Source of the DNA: Vespula vulgaris
Taxonomy: Eukaryota > Arthropoda > Insecta > Hymenoptera > Vespidae
Length of the DNA: 64,000 nucleotides
NCBI RefSeq assembly: GCF_905475345.1
Contig: NC_066589.1
Coordinates: forward strand, 6,131,501-6,195,500
Reading direction: 5' to 3'
The notes beneath the pieces are model-generated. The model had not been told where the DNA came from. It worked only from the letters and a program-made list of their open reading frames with translations, and made no database searches. Shown here piece after piece: positions 37,116-50,548 of this stretch. Within the stretch, counting starts at the first letter, position 1. Each line of letters begins with the position of its first letter. The translations under genes and the position numbers were made by a program.

Positions 37116-37977
37116 CACAAGAGAGTGTTCCGCTATTACGCACTTCATTATTTTTTTCTTCCTTTCTTTTTTTTCATTTTTTCTTTCTTTCTTTTTCCCT
37201 TTCTCTCTTTCTTTTCTAAAGGGCCTTTTCCTCGTTAAAAACGAGGATGACGAGTAGTAACGAGCAGTAGAGCCAACCTCCTGCTACGTTTATTCCGAGA
37301 TTGCGTTTTGAAAAAATTACGAGTCACTTTCATGCCGAGCGAGATTGCCATTCGCTTATTCTAGAATAGTACTAGCAGTTTAGTATAGTAGGTAGCGGAT
37401 ATATGTAAACGAGGCAAAGAGAGACGTTAAGTAATTATAAACTCGTCCATCTATTTGTGTCTTTTCTTTCTCTTCTTTGTTTTTTCTTTTTCATTTTAAG
37501 TCTCTTGTCTTTCATTTTTTTATTTCCTAATTTTTAAAAAATTCTCGACATTTTTCAAAAAATCTCGACATCTTTCCAATCTTCGAATCGTTACAATTGA
37601 TTTTTCGTCTACGAAAAGAGGAATCAAAACTATCGCGCGTAATTATATTTGAATATTTTAATTTGACGTTTTAAAAATGTTGTCATTCCCCGTGGTTACT
37701 TACACGTACGAGAACCAGAGATTCCGGATAGCTAGTGATAGTTAAATGGCTCGTGTATGCACATATAACTATACCGAAAGCCTTGAGAAAACGTGGCTGG
37801 ACCCATCTAAAGTCCTGGAAGATTCTCCTAATCGAGGGTAATGCAAATACGATGTTAATGTCGCGATTCGAAGTGCTTTGAAAGTGCTTCTTGACGACCT
37901 CCGAAAGAAAAATATAAGCGTTCTCTGTCATTTTTCAAAAGACCTCTTTAAATCGGGTTCCGGTGAGAAATAGAGAA

Positions 37978-38081
37978 GAAAAAGAAAAAGAAAAAGAAGA
38001 AGAAGAAGAAAAAGAAGAGGAAGAAGAAGAAGAAGGAGAAGAAGATGATGATGATAATGATGATGATGATGATGATGATGA
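37978..38081. repeat. (GAA)n then (GAT)n compound array
   Basis: About 65 bp of GAA/AAAG units pass directly into about 12 GAT units (38043-38081). The opposite strand reads as His/Ser-rich frames; these are not genes. Confidence 0.94.
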
Positions 38082-38967
38082 GAAAGAAAAATAAGAAGAA
38101 AAAGAAGACAGAAATAAAGTTTCAAAAGACATTCCGATTTTTTTTTCGAACGATCAAAACTATTATATTAAAAGTCTCATATTTCGTGATTCGTTACACA
38201 TGTCGTCGGCTTATTAAATGATTTTTCTTCACGGGAAGGAATTAACGAAAGTCTTAAATTGTATCGCATAGTACGCGGGAAAGTAGCGAAGGTTTCTTAT
38301 TAATGTTCAGCCGGGCGACCAATGAAACGCACGTGCGACAAATTATGTGCCTTGTATTAAGGGAATAAAAAGAAAAAAAGAAAAGAAAAGAAGAGAGAAC
38401 AAAAAAGAAAGAGTAGTAATAAATCTAAGAGGAGCGTTACAATCGAGGATTCGAATGAGAATTATCAAATGAAAAGAATAACAATGAAATTCGGTCCGAA
38501 TTTCGGAAATTCGGAAGAAGCAATCTAGGAGAAAAAAAATGATTCGAAGAGAACAAAGAGATAACAAAGAAAAAAAGAATATAAAAAGAGAGAGAGAGAG
38601 AGAGAGAAATCAGAAGCTTTCTTTAGCTTTCGGCAAAGAATCCGGTGGTCGATCCGCTTTGCAGAATCGTATTTTCCACGGTGGGAGTGGAAGGAGGAGC
38701 AAAATAAGGATCGTCATTGTCCGAGAGACGAATGAAACGGATCCTCGAGAGCGAAACTCGTCGCGATCTCTTTGTCCTTATCCCCCTATTTCCGGAGGGT
38801 CCAGGACGTTCGCGTAGAACGCCATTGGCAATCTGTAAGGTCCGTGGAAGAGACGCGTATAGAATATTAATTCGTAGGGTTAGAGTTACCGACGTAACGC
38901 ATAACGGTGTAACGTACACCAATGTCGAGAAATACCAAAATGTGTATATATGTGTGTGTATGTACAC

Positions 38968-39046
38968 ATACATAGATACATACATATATATATATATATG
39001 GAGAGAAAGAGAGATAGAGAGAGAGAGAGAGAGAAAGAGAAAAAAG
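38968..39046. repeat. compound (CATA)/(TA)n/(GA)n array
   Basis: CATA units, a TA run and a GA run in succession, the same order seen at 10907-11029. Confidence 0.88.
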
Positions 39047-39244
39047 GACCGCTCGGCATAGGTGGAAACGCGCACATATATCCACGTCGCAGAGAAATAT
39101 ATGTGTCTTCTCCATCGAGCCTCCTTCCCGTCTCTTCTTCTTTCCCCTTACTTATTGGTTTCGTCGGGGCCGGTACTAGAGTGGAAGAAAAGTGGCGGAC
39201 GAAGATACCATTCGAAGGGGGCCTGAACCTTCTACGGAGAAACA

Positions 39245-39290
39245 TAGAGAGAGAAAGAGAGAGAGAGGGAGAGAGAGAGAGAAGGGAGAA
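39245..39290. repeat. (GA)n tract
   Basis: GA run with GG interruptions. Confidence 0.9.
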
Positions 39291-39529
39291 AGATGGAAGA
39301 TGAGGAGGAGGATCGAGGATGAGGAGAGAAAAAAGAGACGACCGGAGGGGCGACCTCCCTTAGGAGCCTTTAACGGAAACGTATAAACGGACGAGAGTAA
39401 GGAAACGGTGACCCTCTCGACCTAATACGCGACTTCGCTGATATTTCCTTCTCTTAAGGATAATTCCTTATGCTTCTTGACGTAGACTCTTGCTGGATAA
39501 TAATTGTTTGCTCGTGTTCTTTCGCGTTA

Positions 39530-39536
39530 ATATATG

Positions 39537-39592
<56 letters not shown>

Positions 39593-39601
39593 AGAGAGAG
39601 A
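39530..39601. repeat. (TA)n then (GA)n array
   Basis: About 60 bp of TA with TGTA interruptions, then a short GA run. Confidence 0.93.
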
Positions 39602-42287
39602 AAAATACCGAGATTTCTCGACGAGGGAGTGCGTTGTTTTAACGAAGAATCCAGACGAATAATTTGAACTACGAAAAAAAGAGAATAACAAAGAGAAAGA
39701 GAGAGAAAGAGAGAAGAATGCAAGAAAGAGTTAAAGGCGGCAAGTGGCTCTTATAAGCGTCGTCGACTCCTTATCGCCGACCATTTTCATTTCGTCCCCT
39801 TTCTGGCTTTTCGGCTCGAGCACTAATTGAGATCGTATCTCTTTCCTCCTTAACGATATTTCAAACGGGTCTTTCGTTCGACACAATTCTAAATCGATCG
39901 TGCATATCCGTCCTTATTTATTTATTTATTTTTTTTTTCGTTTTTAGCGATTACCAAAAATTACACCCTCGTTACGATATGACTCATGAGCAATAGTCGA
40001 TTCAAAGAGCGAACGAGAGGTTGACCCTCTTTTTAACGACACATTTTTCTCTTCTTTCGAGAATCGTAAAAGTATCATTAGGTGTTCGCGAAAAGGTAGA
40101 ACGATGATAAGTTCGAACGATAATCGGTTTGTCCCAGTGGTAGGTAATAATAACGAACACGTGAACGAACAAATATCTCTTCTCTCTTTCGACGTTCTTT
40201 ATCCATACTCGTTCGCCCTTATGCCCGCCCATTTTTCGGATCTTAATCCCTTCGTCTTTTGATAATTTCTCATGAAATTCTTTAATACCCTTTGACGTCT
40301 ATAGCGCGTTACGATTGTATCATAATGCGATTCACGTTTCAAAGTTGCCGCTAGCTAGATAGCTATGTAGTAGTAAGTACTACTTACATGCTTACTATTC
40401 TAATCTTTGAATTTCCATATAAAACGGTTCGAACGGATTTCATTTTGACTCAAAATCGAAATTATATAATGCGAAATTATCTAACAATAATAACGTGCTA
40501 ATGATATCGCGAATTTCCATACTTACCTATTTACATACTGTGCGAGTAATATCTATAACTGTGTACTTAGATGGTGTATTTTTCAAAAAAAAAAAAAAAA
40601 TTCCAACCAAGTAAACCGATGATAATTCACGGTCAGATCGTAAATATCTTTCTACTTTTCCCTTTTTTTAGAGAGTGGGGGCATGGGGGTGTTATGTGTA
40701 CGGGCCGAGTTCCGTCATAAAAATTTCACTTTTTTAGGAAATAGAATCGAAAGAAAGTTTTTCTCCTTCGGTCATGCCAAAGCAGCGGTATACGTTTCCC
40801 TCGAACAACCAGCGATGTTTCGGAAAAGGTAAAGGTTTTTAGCCAATGGTGAAAGCCTTTCGTCGCACGAAAGAGGTGTCTCATTGTGTAAAATGTGTCT
40901 TCTTAGTCCGAAGTTATCCGTTCGAAAGGTCGAACGTGTCGTTCGAACTCTCCTTTTTTGAAGTTAACGAAAACTTTTGCATTTTGAGATCGTTTTATTT
41001 CTCTCTCTCTCTCCCTTTTTTCATTTTTTTCTTCTCTTTTCTTCATTCCATTAATAATTATTCTTACTTTCGAGAAGTGTGCAACGAGGAATTTTTTCTA
41101 TTTTTTTTTTCTAATTTTCTTTCTCCTTCTTTTTCCCTTATTATGCGTGAAGTGTATCGTGTAACAAAAACATGTTTGATAGTTTCCATAGACGTGAATT
41201 CGGTGTCATCATGGTGTTCACAGTTTTAGAATATATCGTTGTTCAATGTAAGTACTTATTTATCTTATCTATAGAATTATTCTTTAATACGGTGCTGAGT
41301 GTTCAAAAGCAAGATTCGTTCTTCGTTCTTATTTTAAAACAGATAATACGAGAACGATAATGTCGTGGTAATGAACTCTTTTTTTCTGAAAAAAGAAGAA
41401 AACAAAAAAAAATGAAAGGAGATAGATTCGAATTAAAGAAATGATAATTAAAAAGAAGTATGAAAAGACAGAAAAAAGGAAGAAAAAGAAATAGAAATCA
41501 AAGAAAAGAAATTGGATGGTTCATCGTAAAGAGATGGAAAACTTGACGATTGGAGAATTATCGTAATCGTTTGTAGAATGAAGTCACAAAAAAAGTATTC
41601 GACTTCGAGTATACATTGCGGTAAATTTACTTTGATAAAATGTCGGAAGATGTTGGAAGAAAATGGAACGGAAGATCGTTTTTCGCGACGACCATTCGTT
41701 GAGGATCGAACGAAGGAACGAATGGGAACGTTCTTCTCGAAAGTTGGTGTGGGTGGAACAAGGGATGGAGGGGGGAATATCGAACGCGACAGCTCAGCTC
41801 GCGCGTGTGTTCGTAGTTAACAATTTAGTTGAGAAGGCGCGCATAACTGAGAAGCCGGTTATCCGATTTTTCACGTGCAATTTTCTTGGCTGGCCATGGT
41901 GTCTCCTACGAAGAAAAAAAAAAAAAAGGTTGATGGAAAGTCGAGATTGTCGGTTCTAACGATCTACATACTCCCTCCTTTTATTCATATACGCACACGC
42001 ACGAGCAAAGGAATATGCGTACTTGCATATCTCATGTAAATTCTTTGGCATTTTCCACTCGTTTGACCGGTAGCACCCAAGTAAATTGTCCTTGCGAGTA
42101 GATATTATGGGGGACACGTTTTGGGGACGACGATAGGACGTGCCATCTATTCGATTTTTATCCACGAACAAATCTCTTTCCTTTCGACGTCGATAAATTC
42201 TTACGATGAGAAAGACTAGTTTCGATGTTTCAACTCTTGATACACTATATATTTTTTTCTTAGATATTTGTATGAAAGAAAACGTTG

Positions 42288-42322
42288 GTATACAAGTGCA
42301 TAAGAGCTATGCACTCGTATTT
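42288..42322. repeat. short inverted repeat (hairpin-capable)
   Basis: AGTGCATA (about 42294-42302) and TATGCACT (about 42308-42315) face each other across AGAGC. The pairing extends outward through GTATAC/GTAT after one mismatch. The stem is about 13-15 bp with a 5-nt loop, too short for a standard microRNA precursor. Confidence 0.55.
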
Positions 42323-45300
42323 ATTTTTATATTCGTACTACGCCTAGATAGGTATGATCCGTGTAATTAACTTATCCTTATCGTAATTAACGTTAAAAAA
42401 TAAATGAGTTTTCATGTTCTCTATTTTACGATTCGTTATCCTACGTCTATCTAGTCGATTACGCGAAACAGTGCTACTCTTTTTATATTACAGATATACC
42501 AAGTTATAAACGGCTATCGACGATAATAATATTCCAACAGATTAGTCTGAATGTAACCATTTAAATGGATATACGTATACATTTCTTAAGATGATACGAG
42601 CTAGAATTTATCACGATGGAAGAAATTAATTCGTTAGTTTTATGCTTTACATTTACCTTAATAAATATAGCAGGTAGGTCTGTTTTTAAAAATTCAGGCA
42701 AACGAAAACGGAACAGTTATTCGAGTCTGTAACTAACGGTACGATACGATAATTAAGTTCTACATCATTCGATTTAAGCGAATATTAATTACTTACTCGA
42801 GAGCTGTTTGGTCGATGTTTCTATGATAACTCTAACTATTTTAAAAGGAACCTCACCTACGAGTATAAATCTAGCGTGTGAATAAACAAAAAATTAAAAA
42901 AGATAGCTAGGCAGGCAGGTAGGTATATTATACATAGAGGTACCTACGGGAAGGGAATTCTTCGTACGCAACGACCGTGCTAGCAATTAGCGAAAGTGCA
43001 CGTGTTAACGGTGTAATTACGAAAGCACGTTAATCGCCATTACGAAATCATTCGTAGTTCGCTCGAAGAACGAAGAATTTTTCTTCGCGGATCTTATTTT
43101 CGATCGAAGAAAAGAATGATCTTATAGATATATAATATATATAGAATCATGCGAACGTTATTTCTGATGTTTTTCTTTTTTTCTTGAGAAAAAATAGTAT
43201 GAACAATTTTATCTTCGAGATAATAAATAATACAATATCCACTTATTTTACACGTAATCCTGAAAATATAAAAAATTGAATATCTTAGAAAATTTTATAT
43301 GATATCAACGAAATGTTTACGATCGAAAGGGAGACAAAAGGAAATGCAAGAAATTGAAAGGAAAAGGAAATAGAACTTTCTTAGGAATGATCGCATAGTT
43401 AGAGCTAATTGCGCGAAGACACGCCGCGATCTATCTTGATGTACCTTGCAAATACATAATGTGCTTTATATCCATAATCAACGTTCCGTAATGGCACTTA
43501 AGCATCCACTTGTTGATACCATTTATGACCTTTTGTGCACGGCGTTACATGTGTAAAATGGTCACATGGACGTCATACCAGCACGCACTCGCGACTACGT
43601 TAAACGTTAATACCGTGTATACACGCACGGCTACTTACCCAGCCGCGAAAGCACGTTGTTACGTTTAAAGAAATTATTATGACATTTTCGTAGATGGTTT
43701 GACACCGGGAGGCTAAGCCACCTTGTCGACAAATTTTTATCAATTTTGTCTTAGAATAAACTCGATGTAATCGTTGAAAACAGACTAGAGTATCATCGAT
43801 CTAAAAATAAAAAATATTAATAAATAAATTATTGCGTTAATCACGATTATATTATTCACCAATGAAAAATTTGCAATGTTAGTAATGAAACGAATCAATT
43901 ACGATACATTTTTTTTGTATAGATCTATCGTTATATATCGGGATAAATAAATAAATAATTTGCAATAAGTAAGAAAATGATATAAATATATTTAAAAGAT
44001 GCCTGAGTAATATTTATTAGATATAAAAATTAAAATAACACAGATCGGCTTAATCTAATTTTGATTCTAAGAACGTACAATAATAAATCCGATGGTACGA
44101 CAATGATAAGTTAAAAATAAATCAATCGGATAATCGTGGCCGATTCGATTTAGAACTTTCCTTTCGTCGCGACGTACAAGCGACGTCGCTTTGCATAGAA
44201 ATGGCCGACGTAGCGAACGTACGTACGCGAGTGTTCGTAAAAGCGTATCGAATCGGACTTTGGCCCTTTTATTCTTCTCTCTTCTACAGTCGTGTTCAAG
44301 CAATCACGCTGTAAGTAATTCGATTAGAAATGTATGTAATAGATCGACAGGGTGTCTAATAAATGATCATTGAATATATACTATTCTTGGTTGGTATAAT
44401 AAATGCTTTCTTCTAATACGATTCAAAGTTTGTTCTTCGGATCGTTAACTTCGACCGCTTAAATTAAACGCTAATACATAATAACCACGTATTTGTATTT
44501 GTTATTCCGTGAAATAATTTTTTTTCTTTTTTTTCTCACAACAGCCCGTTGTGACGTTACGACGAAGTAATAAAACTTTGTTTACGATCGAATGTTTAAA
44601 TACAACAAGTTGCTTATTCATTTATATAACTTTCACTGTGTACGTTTATTCAAGGTCCTTGATAGAGGTGAACAAAGCGAAACATACATATTAAATAGTA
44701 AACGAGGCGTATAAACTGATCAGTTAATATTACTACGTCGTCGTAATAACATCTGTGTACAATAAATTTAAATTTTAAAGTAAGTCGAATTAATTTAGTT
44801 AGAAAATTTCATTCCTCCAAAATGGATATATCAATTAATAACGAAGAAAGAATTTCTCGAGGAAGCTGTATTCCATTCGTATCGTATGATGTCGAAGGGA
44901 AAATAAAAGGTCACTTGGAAATTTTGAATCCGTGGTTTTAGGATCGCTTTGGTACTTGGCCAATTTACTTTGGAATGACGTATACATTGAGAGCGACGGT
45001 CGTCGGGTAGAGGTAAGCGCTATCGAGCTTCGCAAATAGGTAGGTGTTGTATGTAGAGTACGCTCGCACCATCTAGATTTCAGTGAGCAGCGAGTCGCGC
45101 TATGGCGTATTGATCTTTTTAGTGGCGACGCGTCTCCGCAGATGCAATCCAACTGGTGCAGAGTAAAGGTCTATATTTCCCTCGGGAGAAATACATTTCG
45201 GTATTCCTATAAACACAATTTCCCAGGGAATATTGTGCTAGGAGAACGTCTAACCGACATACAATCCCACGTAACGTGCAGTGAGCGTAAACGAAGCTGC

Positions 45301-45783
45301 CGACGAGAGAGAACATTAAGGCTTACGCATTAGTTCTCTTCTTCCTCCATTTTCGCTGGAACAACATCGACTGTTTCTTTTTTTTATTCTTTTTTTCAAA
45401 AATTATAGTTTATCCGATCTTACGAATGAGAGGAGTCGATAAAATGAATAACTTAGTAACGTATAAGCGATTAAGTTCGCATTTATTAACAGCGATTGGT
45501 TGAGTTTGACTCTTTAGTTTTTTGTTAAACCGTATTTTATTTTCATTGATTCAGTATGAAAATTCATAGAGACTGACATAGTTAGTATTCGATCGATAGG
45601 CAAAAAAGTATTCGTGATCCGTCGGTACGATTCGTAAACGGGAAATAAAGAGAAATGAACGTATTGGCTGTGTCGCCTTTCCGAAATGCAATGATACATG
45701 ATATGAGATATACATATACGTGAAACAATAAACGTAGGATATCTTTTATACGTATGCAAAATATATTTATGTATGTACCTACC

Positions 45784-45829
45784 TACGTAAGTACTTACGT
45801 ACCGATTATCGTCCGTCGACCGACGGACG
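45784..45829. promoter_or_regulatory. two adjacent palindromes
   Basis: An 18-bp perfect palindrome, TACGTAAGTACTTACGTA (45784-45801), is followed 8 bp later by a 9-bp inverted repeat with a 2-bp gap: CGTCCGTCG and CGACGGACG (45810-45829). A GCGCCACTCTG word follows at about 45856. The structure is seen directly; a role as a protein-binding or boundary element is inference. Confidence 0.5.
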
Positions 45830-46033
45830 TTGTCGTAGCTCTCGCATATAGCGCCACTCTGTCTAGCTGATGTCTACGCTCTGTCAACTGTTTTATATTT
45901 AATCCGGGTCGTTTTAGTAAGCAATAAACAAACAGTGTATCGCATAAGCGCCGCTCGAATTAGCCTCAATACCATTTCAAACGGCCGACTCGCATTTATG
46001 AAGATGACCGGGGCTACGGTGGCCCACCCGAGG

Positions 46034-46036
46034 CAA

Positions 46037-46067
<31 letters not shown>

Positions 46068-46160
46068 AAGAGAGAAAGAGAGAGAGAGAGAGAGAAGGAG
46101 AAAAGCGAGAAAAAGAGCGAGATAGAGGGAGGAGAGAAAGAAAGAGTGAGGGAGAGAGTG
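46034..46160. repeat. (GA)n tract, long and interrupted
   Basis: About 125 bp of GA-rich DNA with AA, GG and GC interruptions, ending the microsatellite-poor block. Confidence 0.92.
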
Positions 46161-46369
46161 AGCTACTTGAAGTCACCGATCGCGCTAGCCTGTGGAACGG
46201 AAAGAGGGCTGCACGAAATACAAGTGGTGGTGGTGGAGGTGGTAGTGTTGGCATAAGTGGGGAATAGAAAAGTAGTGGGGACTTGCTGACGTCACGAGTC
46301 CCCCCATGGCACCGCCTACTGGTTCACGATGGGCGGGAATCCCACGACGATTTACGAGCGAACGCACAG

Positions 46370-46386
46370 GCGACATCTACTGGCGA
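46370..46386. promoter_or_regulatory. candidate CTCF-like site
   Basis: GCGACATCTACTGGCGA resembles the insect CTCF-type word GCGCCATCTAGTGGCGA at all but two positions. It lies about 210 bp from a long GA tract and near ATGGC/GGCCAT words (46303 and about 46418). Match made by eye. Confidence 0.35.
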
Positions 46387-46449
46387 CTCGTCGAGACTAA
46401 GCCACTACGAACGGTGGCCATTACGATCTCACCATTGGACAAGATCGTC

Positions 46450-49040
46450 GCACTACGCGAATCAAATGACCTTTTCAATATGGATTTTTTTTCCCATCTA
46501 AAATCTTCCAAAATGTTACTCATAAATCGTATGTAATTTTTTCATAATCTCGCTGATATTCGTTTATACGATTTTCCTTATTTTACGGATGGTCCGTTGT
46601 TTTCTACGGTAAATCTATATTTGGCTAATCGAAGAAGAAAGGCGGACAGGCGGGTGGAACGATCTCTCGGTGGCTACTTTCTGTAAATAATTCTTTGCGT
46701 TTCCCCTTGCCAGAATTTATTGCTAAGAGTAATTTTTATTTCATTTGTTATCATTTCGTCGTTTGTCGACTTTTATCGACGAGCCTTTTTTAATAGAGCA
46801 TTGTTACGAAGGTTCGATAGATTATTCATTGAAAATATATAATTATTTTTTTCTTATCAATACAAATGATGGATCATATGAAAAGTATTCGTTATTGTAT
46901 AGAAGATTTTTTATTGGATTAACTAAATTGGTGATTTTATCTAAAATTTATAGATACCTATTTGTAGATTCTATATCCCCTTTAAATCGAATTATAAATA
47001 TTTAAATATTTGTTAGAAATGATATATTGAAAGATAAATGATTAAAATGATCAGAAAATAATACTATAAATACTTTTACGTTCCAACGTTTAGTATCAAT
47101 AAGAAGTAATCAATACATCGCTTGTATTGATTTTTTCGTTTTCATAAATAACTACGCGATGAAGATGTCTTTTATTAAACCATTATTTTTATCGTCGTTA
47201 TAAATACAATAACGCGAATATTATCGTACGTAAAATATTATGGGTCTAAGATTCACATAATTCTTTTCATTTTTTAGTACTGCAGCTTTAATAGGAATCT
47301 TAATAGTACTACATGTAAGAGAATTAGTAACTGAGTCACTCTTACGGCCGTGTCTTAAACTAAATCGGTACAAATCTACTTAAGCGGTAAGCTTGTAAAG
47401 TTCCTGCAATGCCCACAGAGTTTATGATACTTTAGCTCGTACACGGTCGGTTAAAAACGATGACCCTGTATTTCACGTTAGATCAATTTTATCTTATCCT
47501 CTATTTTATCAATATAATGAAATACAAAAATGATTTTATGGACCGCGATAATTTATCGTGCGTGTTTTCAAATAAAAATTTACTAATAAAAGTTTTAGGT
47601 GTAAATTACAAAATTAAGAATAAATGATGCACTTATTATTCAATTGGATATCTATTAAGAGGGAGATTCCGAATAGATGTCCTTCCTCTATTAGGACATA
47701 AGATCGGTAAGCGTTGGTGCGATACCCCGCACCGCTGACGGTTACGTTGGTTTACGGCTCTTTTAACGAGCGTTGTTGCACGCGACTCAGCACTAAACCA
47801 GCCTTACAAAATGCAGCCACACTAGTTCAACATTTTACGGCCGAATTTATTATCTGTTACCTCCTTATAGGATGGTACAATAACAATAATTGTCACTTTT
47901 AATTTGATCGTAAATCAGTGAGAAAGAAATTTGTACTATCTGAAGCTAAACCGCACGACTTCGTTGAATCGGCCATCTGTCGTCACAAAAGTGAAATACT
48001 TACTTCTTACAAAAGTGTCCATACTGTTTGACCATAGGTACTTTTGTTCCATGTTAGTCGTGATTGTTCCTAGATGGAGCCAGTGGTCATCGGATGCCAT
48101 CCCACAAATTTTACGTATTCATCATAAGAAAATGTATTTAAAAAAATTATATTTAAGGCTGTATCTAAACATATATTGTTGAATAATGTAAGAAATTAAT
48201 TGTTGCTTTTGTAGGGTTATAGTTGTAAATACAAAAACAAAAATATAGTTATAGAAATATAGTCCTTTTTTTTGATATTGCACAGTAGATAATTAACCAT
48301 ATATTTCGTATATTGCAGTATTTTCAATTACGTAATTTACGTATTGTGAACATTTGAAAACTATTTGTTACCTTACAGACATAGAAATTAAAAAATACAC
48401 GTTTCAAAAAGATTATAAAAATTGTTCACAACGAATATATTTAAAGGATATTGGAATTTGAAGTTATCTACGGTCAATAAATTGCTCCTCGAATAAAACA
48501 CAATTTACTGATCGTCGATTAGGTTTGTAGCTTAAAGAACACAAGTACAATATGAATTTGTGAGGTGGCGCCACTGTATACTGCCAGTCATTAGCGATTT
48601 TATTAAATACAACGCTTATCATATAACTGCACACATAATACTAAATATTTCCCAAGTATATTCTTTTTTATTTCATTCAATTTACAAACTTACAATATTG
48701 TACGTTATATTTATAAAAATAAAAAAACTCTTGATAGGACCATGATACTCGGTGAAATAATTTTGTAAGGAACATCGATGGATGAGTTCAACGAAGTGCG
48801 ATATTCTGTCCGATAAAAAATTATGAAGGAAAGGAAGAATATATCGCATAAATGTCTGTTTAAATGTTCGCGAAGAAGGTATGAATACGTATAACTGATT
48901 TATAAGCGTGGTAGGTAAAGGAACGGTAAAGCGTGGAAGTATATGTCCCATTGTGAGCGACATTGAGTGCCTTCGAGAGTTAATCCAACTAAATGGACCC
49001 TTAGATTTTTATGGGCACTAGCAGCAGTCGGGGCTCGTGC
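46450..49040. other. low-repeat AT-rich non-coding block
   Basis: No gene was recognised. Microsatellites are absent until the CT tract at 49046. Unique, somewhat GC-richer patches at about 47280-47460 and 47700-47880 include an AP-1-like TGAGTCA (about 47333) and several GACTCA/TAACGG words. Confidence 0.5.
48563..48574. promoter_or_regulatory. candidate CTCF-like site
   Basis: AGGTGGCGCCAC contains AGGTGGCGCC, the core reported for Drosophila CTCF sites such as those at bithorax boundaries. It lies in a low-repeat, AT-rich patch. If real, it could mark a boundary between abd-A and Ubx regulatory domains. Confidence 0.42.
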
Positions 49041-49045
49041 CAGTT

Positions 49046-49117
49046 TCTCTCTCTCTCTCTCTTTCTTTCTGTCTCTCTCTCTTTCTCTCTTTCTATCTCT
49101 ATCTTTCTCTCTCTTTC
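49046..49117. repeat. (CT)n tract
   Basis: CT run with TTTC and TATC interruptions, one of the few CT-oriented arrays right of abd-A. Confidence 0.9.
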
Positions 49118-50500
49118 AACACAAAATCCACGTCGGGCGTGCGTCTGTCGGGGAGCCGAAGAGACCGAGCGAAGTCAAACGTATCTAGCAATGTCATCAG
49201 TTACATTTATGAGGCCGTGAAGGATAAGCTGAGCACCTTGCGGTTGCATCATCGTCACTTTAAATCCCGTTTACCCGCTCGTAATAGTCTTCTCGTAAAA
49301 GTCTTTGACGACTTTGCCAGTGAGCTGTCCGTAAGAGCGCGGTCGAGTTGCCTGGATGCTATAAACTGAGAAAAGGGTCTTCCCCTTACTACAACGAACT
49401 TGAATGAAACTGAAAAGGGTTTGTCGTAGGTGTCCTTCGTTTCTTGACGATCGGTCTCGATCTGTTAAACGTTAATAAGATCGTAATGAGTCTAAGGTAA
49501 TTATATTTGCCGTACGATTATTCTGGATACCTATCTCCTTTCTTGAGGTTTTCATTGGTTAATTAGACATTTAAAAGGTCTTTCTTTATATCAAGAACGA
49601 AAATTATAACGATGAATAAAGATTTAGGTATTTATATCTGTAACGCAGAAGAATAGACATAGGTACGATAGTTTATACATATACTTTACGGTACGTTGAA
49701 GCTATGAAGTTATAAAAGTCGTAAAAACTTTTTACGGTACTTGCTGATATCGATACGGTGTCAAAATGCACAACAACAAAAAAGAAGCGAGTGTTGTTAG
49801 ATGATCTTCTACGATCTCATTCACCTACAGTCTTACTATAAACGGTAAGCAGCCAGGATAGAGCATGTGTATATATATATATATATCTGCGGGCATGTTT
49901 ATGGATACTTTAGTCGTCTGACCCAAATACCAAGCCTGTCTATTAGAGATATCGAAGAAAGAGATCGGTGGACGTTGATCGTTCAGTTTCCCAGGGCGTT
50001 TTCAAACGATTTGAAAGCTTTACGCTTGCTTGAGGACGCACGAATCGCATAAATCGTTTTGGTTCGATACTTTCGAGTGCCGATATTATCCTTCCTTTTT
50101 CTTCACCCTCCTATCTTCTTTCTTTTCTCCTTTCTAAAAATCGTAACGCGCCGCACGTGTGATTAAGGTCAGCCACCTGCCGTTCGATCGAGCTCGCTTT
50201 GCTGGATGAACACTATTATATCTCTCCCTCCAACCCCATCCCGTATATACCTATGTATAAAGAAAAAAGGAAAAGAAAAAGAATGAGAGAGAGAGAGAGA
50301 GAGAGAAAGAAAGAGAGAGAGATTGCTCTCGCTGAACAAAGAAAATAAGAGATGCGAAACGACGGCGCTAGGGATAGTGAAGGAAGGAAAGGAAAAGGGC
50401 TGGAGGGTAAAGGGAAAGAAAGTTACCTTTTTCTTTTCGGAGGAAGGGGGCAAGAATGAAAGGAGATGGAAAGAGAAAAAGAAAAGAGAGAGTGAGATAG

Positions 50501-50504
<4 letters not shown>

Positions 50505-50539
<35 letters not shown>

Positions 50540-50548
50540 GAAAGAAAA
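50505..50548. repeat. (GA)n microsatellite
   Basis: GA run with short AA interruptions at its left end. Confidence 0.92.

Larger units (their letters stand above)
34400..39620. other. non-coding block with TA, AAG and GAT arrays
   Basis: No coding sequence was recognised. Repeats are (TA)n at 35160-35218, 37039-37115 and 39530-39592, GA/AAG at 35898-35963, AAG/GAT at 37978-38081, and GA runs at 38586-38608, 39000-39045 and 39245-39290. A unique patch at 34690-34930 and another at 36690-36950 are higher in GC than their surroundings. Confidence 0.55.
39620..46030. other. microsatellite-poor, complex non-coding block
   Basis: For 6.4 kb there is no GA, TA or trinucleotide array longer than about 20 bp, apart from short GA, poly-T and poly-A runs. 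This contrasts with the rest of the window. The DNA is unique, AT-rich, and contains many homeodomain-type cores (for example TTTATGACC near 43532). No coding sequence was recognised. The pattern fits a block of constrained regulatory DNA, but age or mutation bias could also explain it. Confidence 0.45.
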
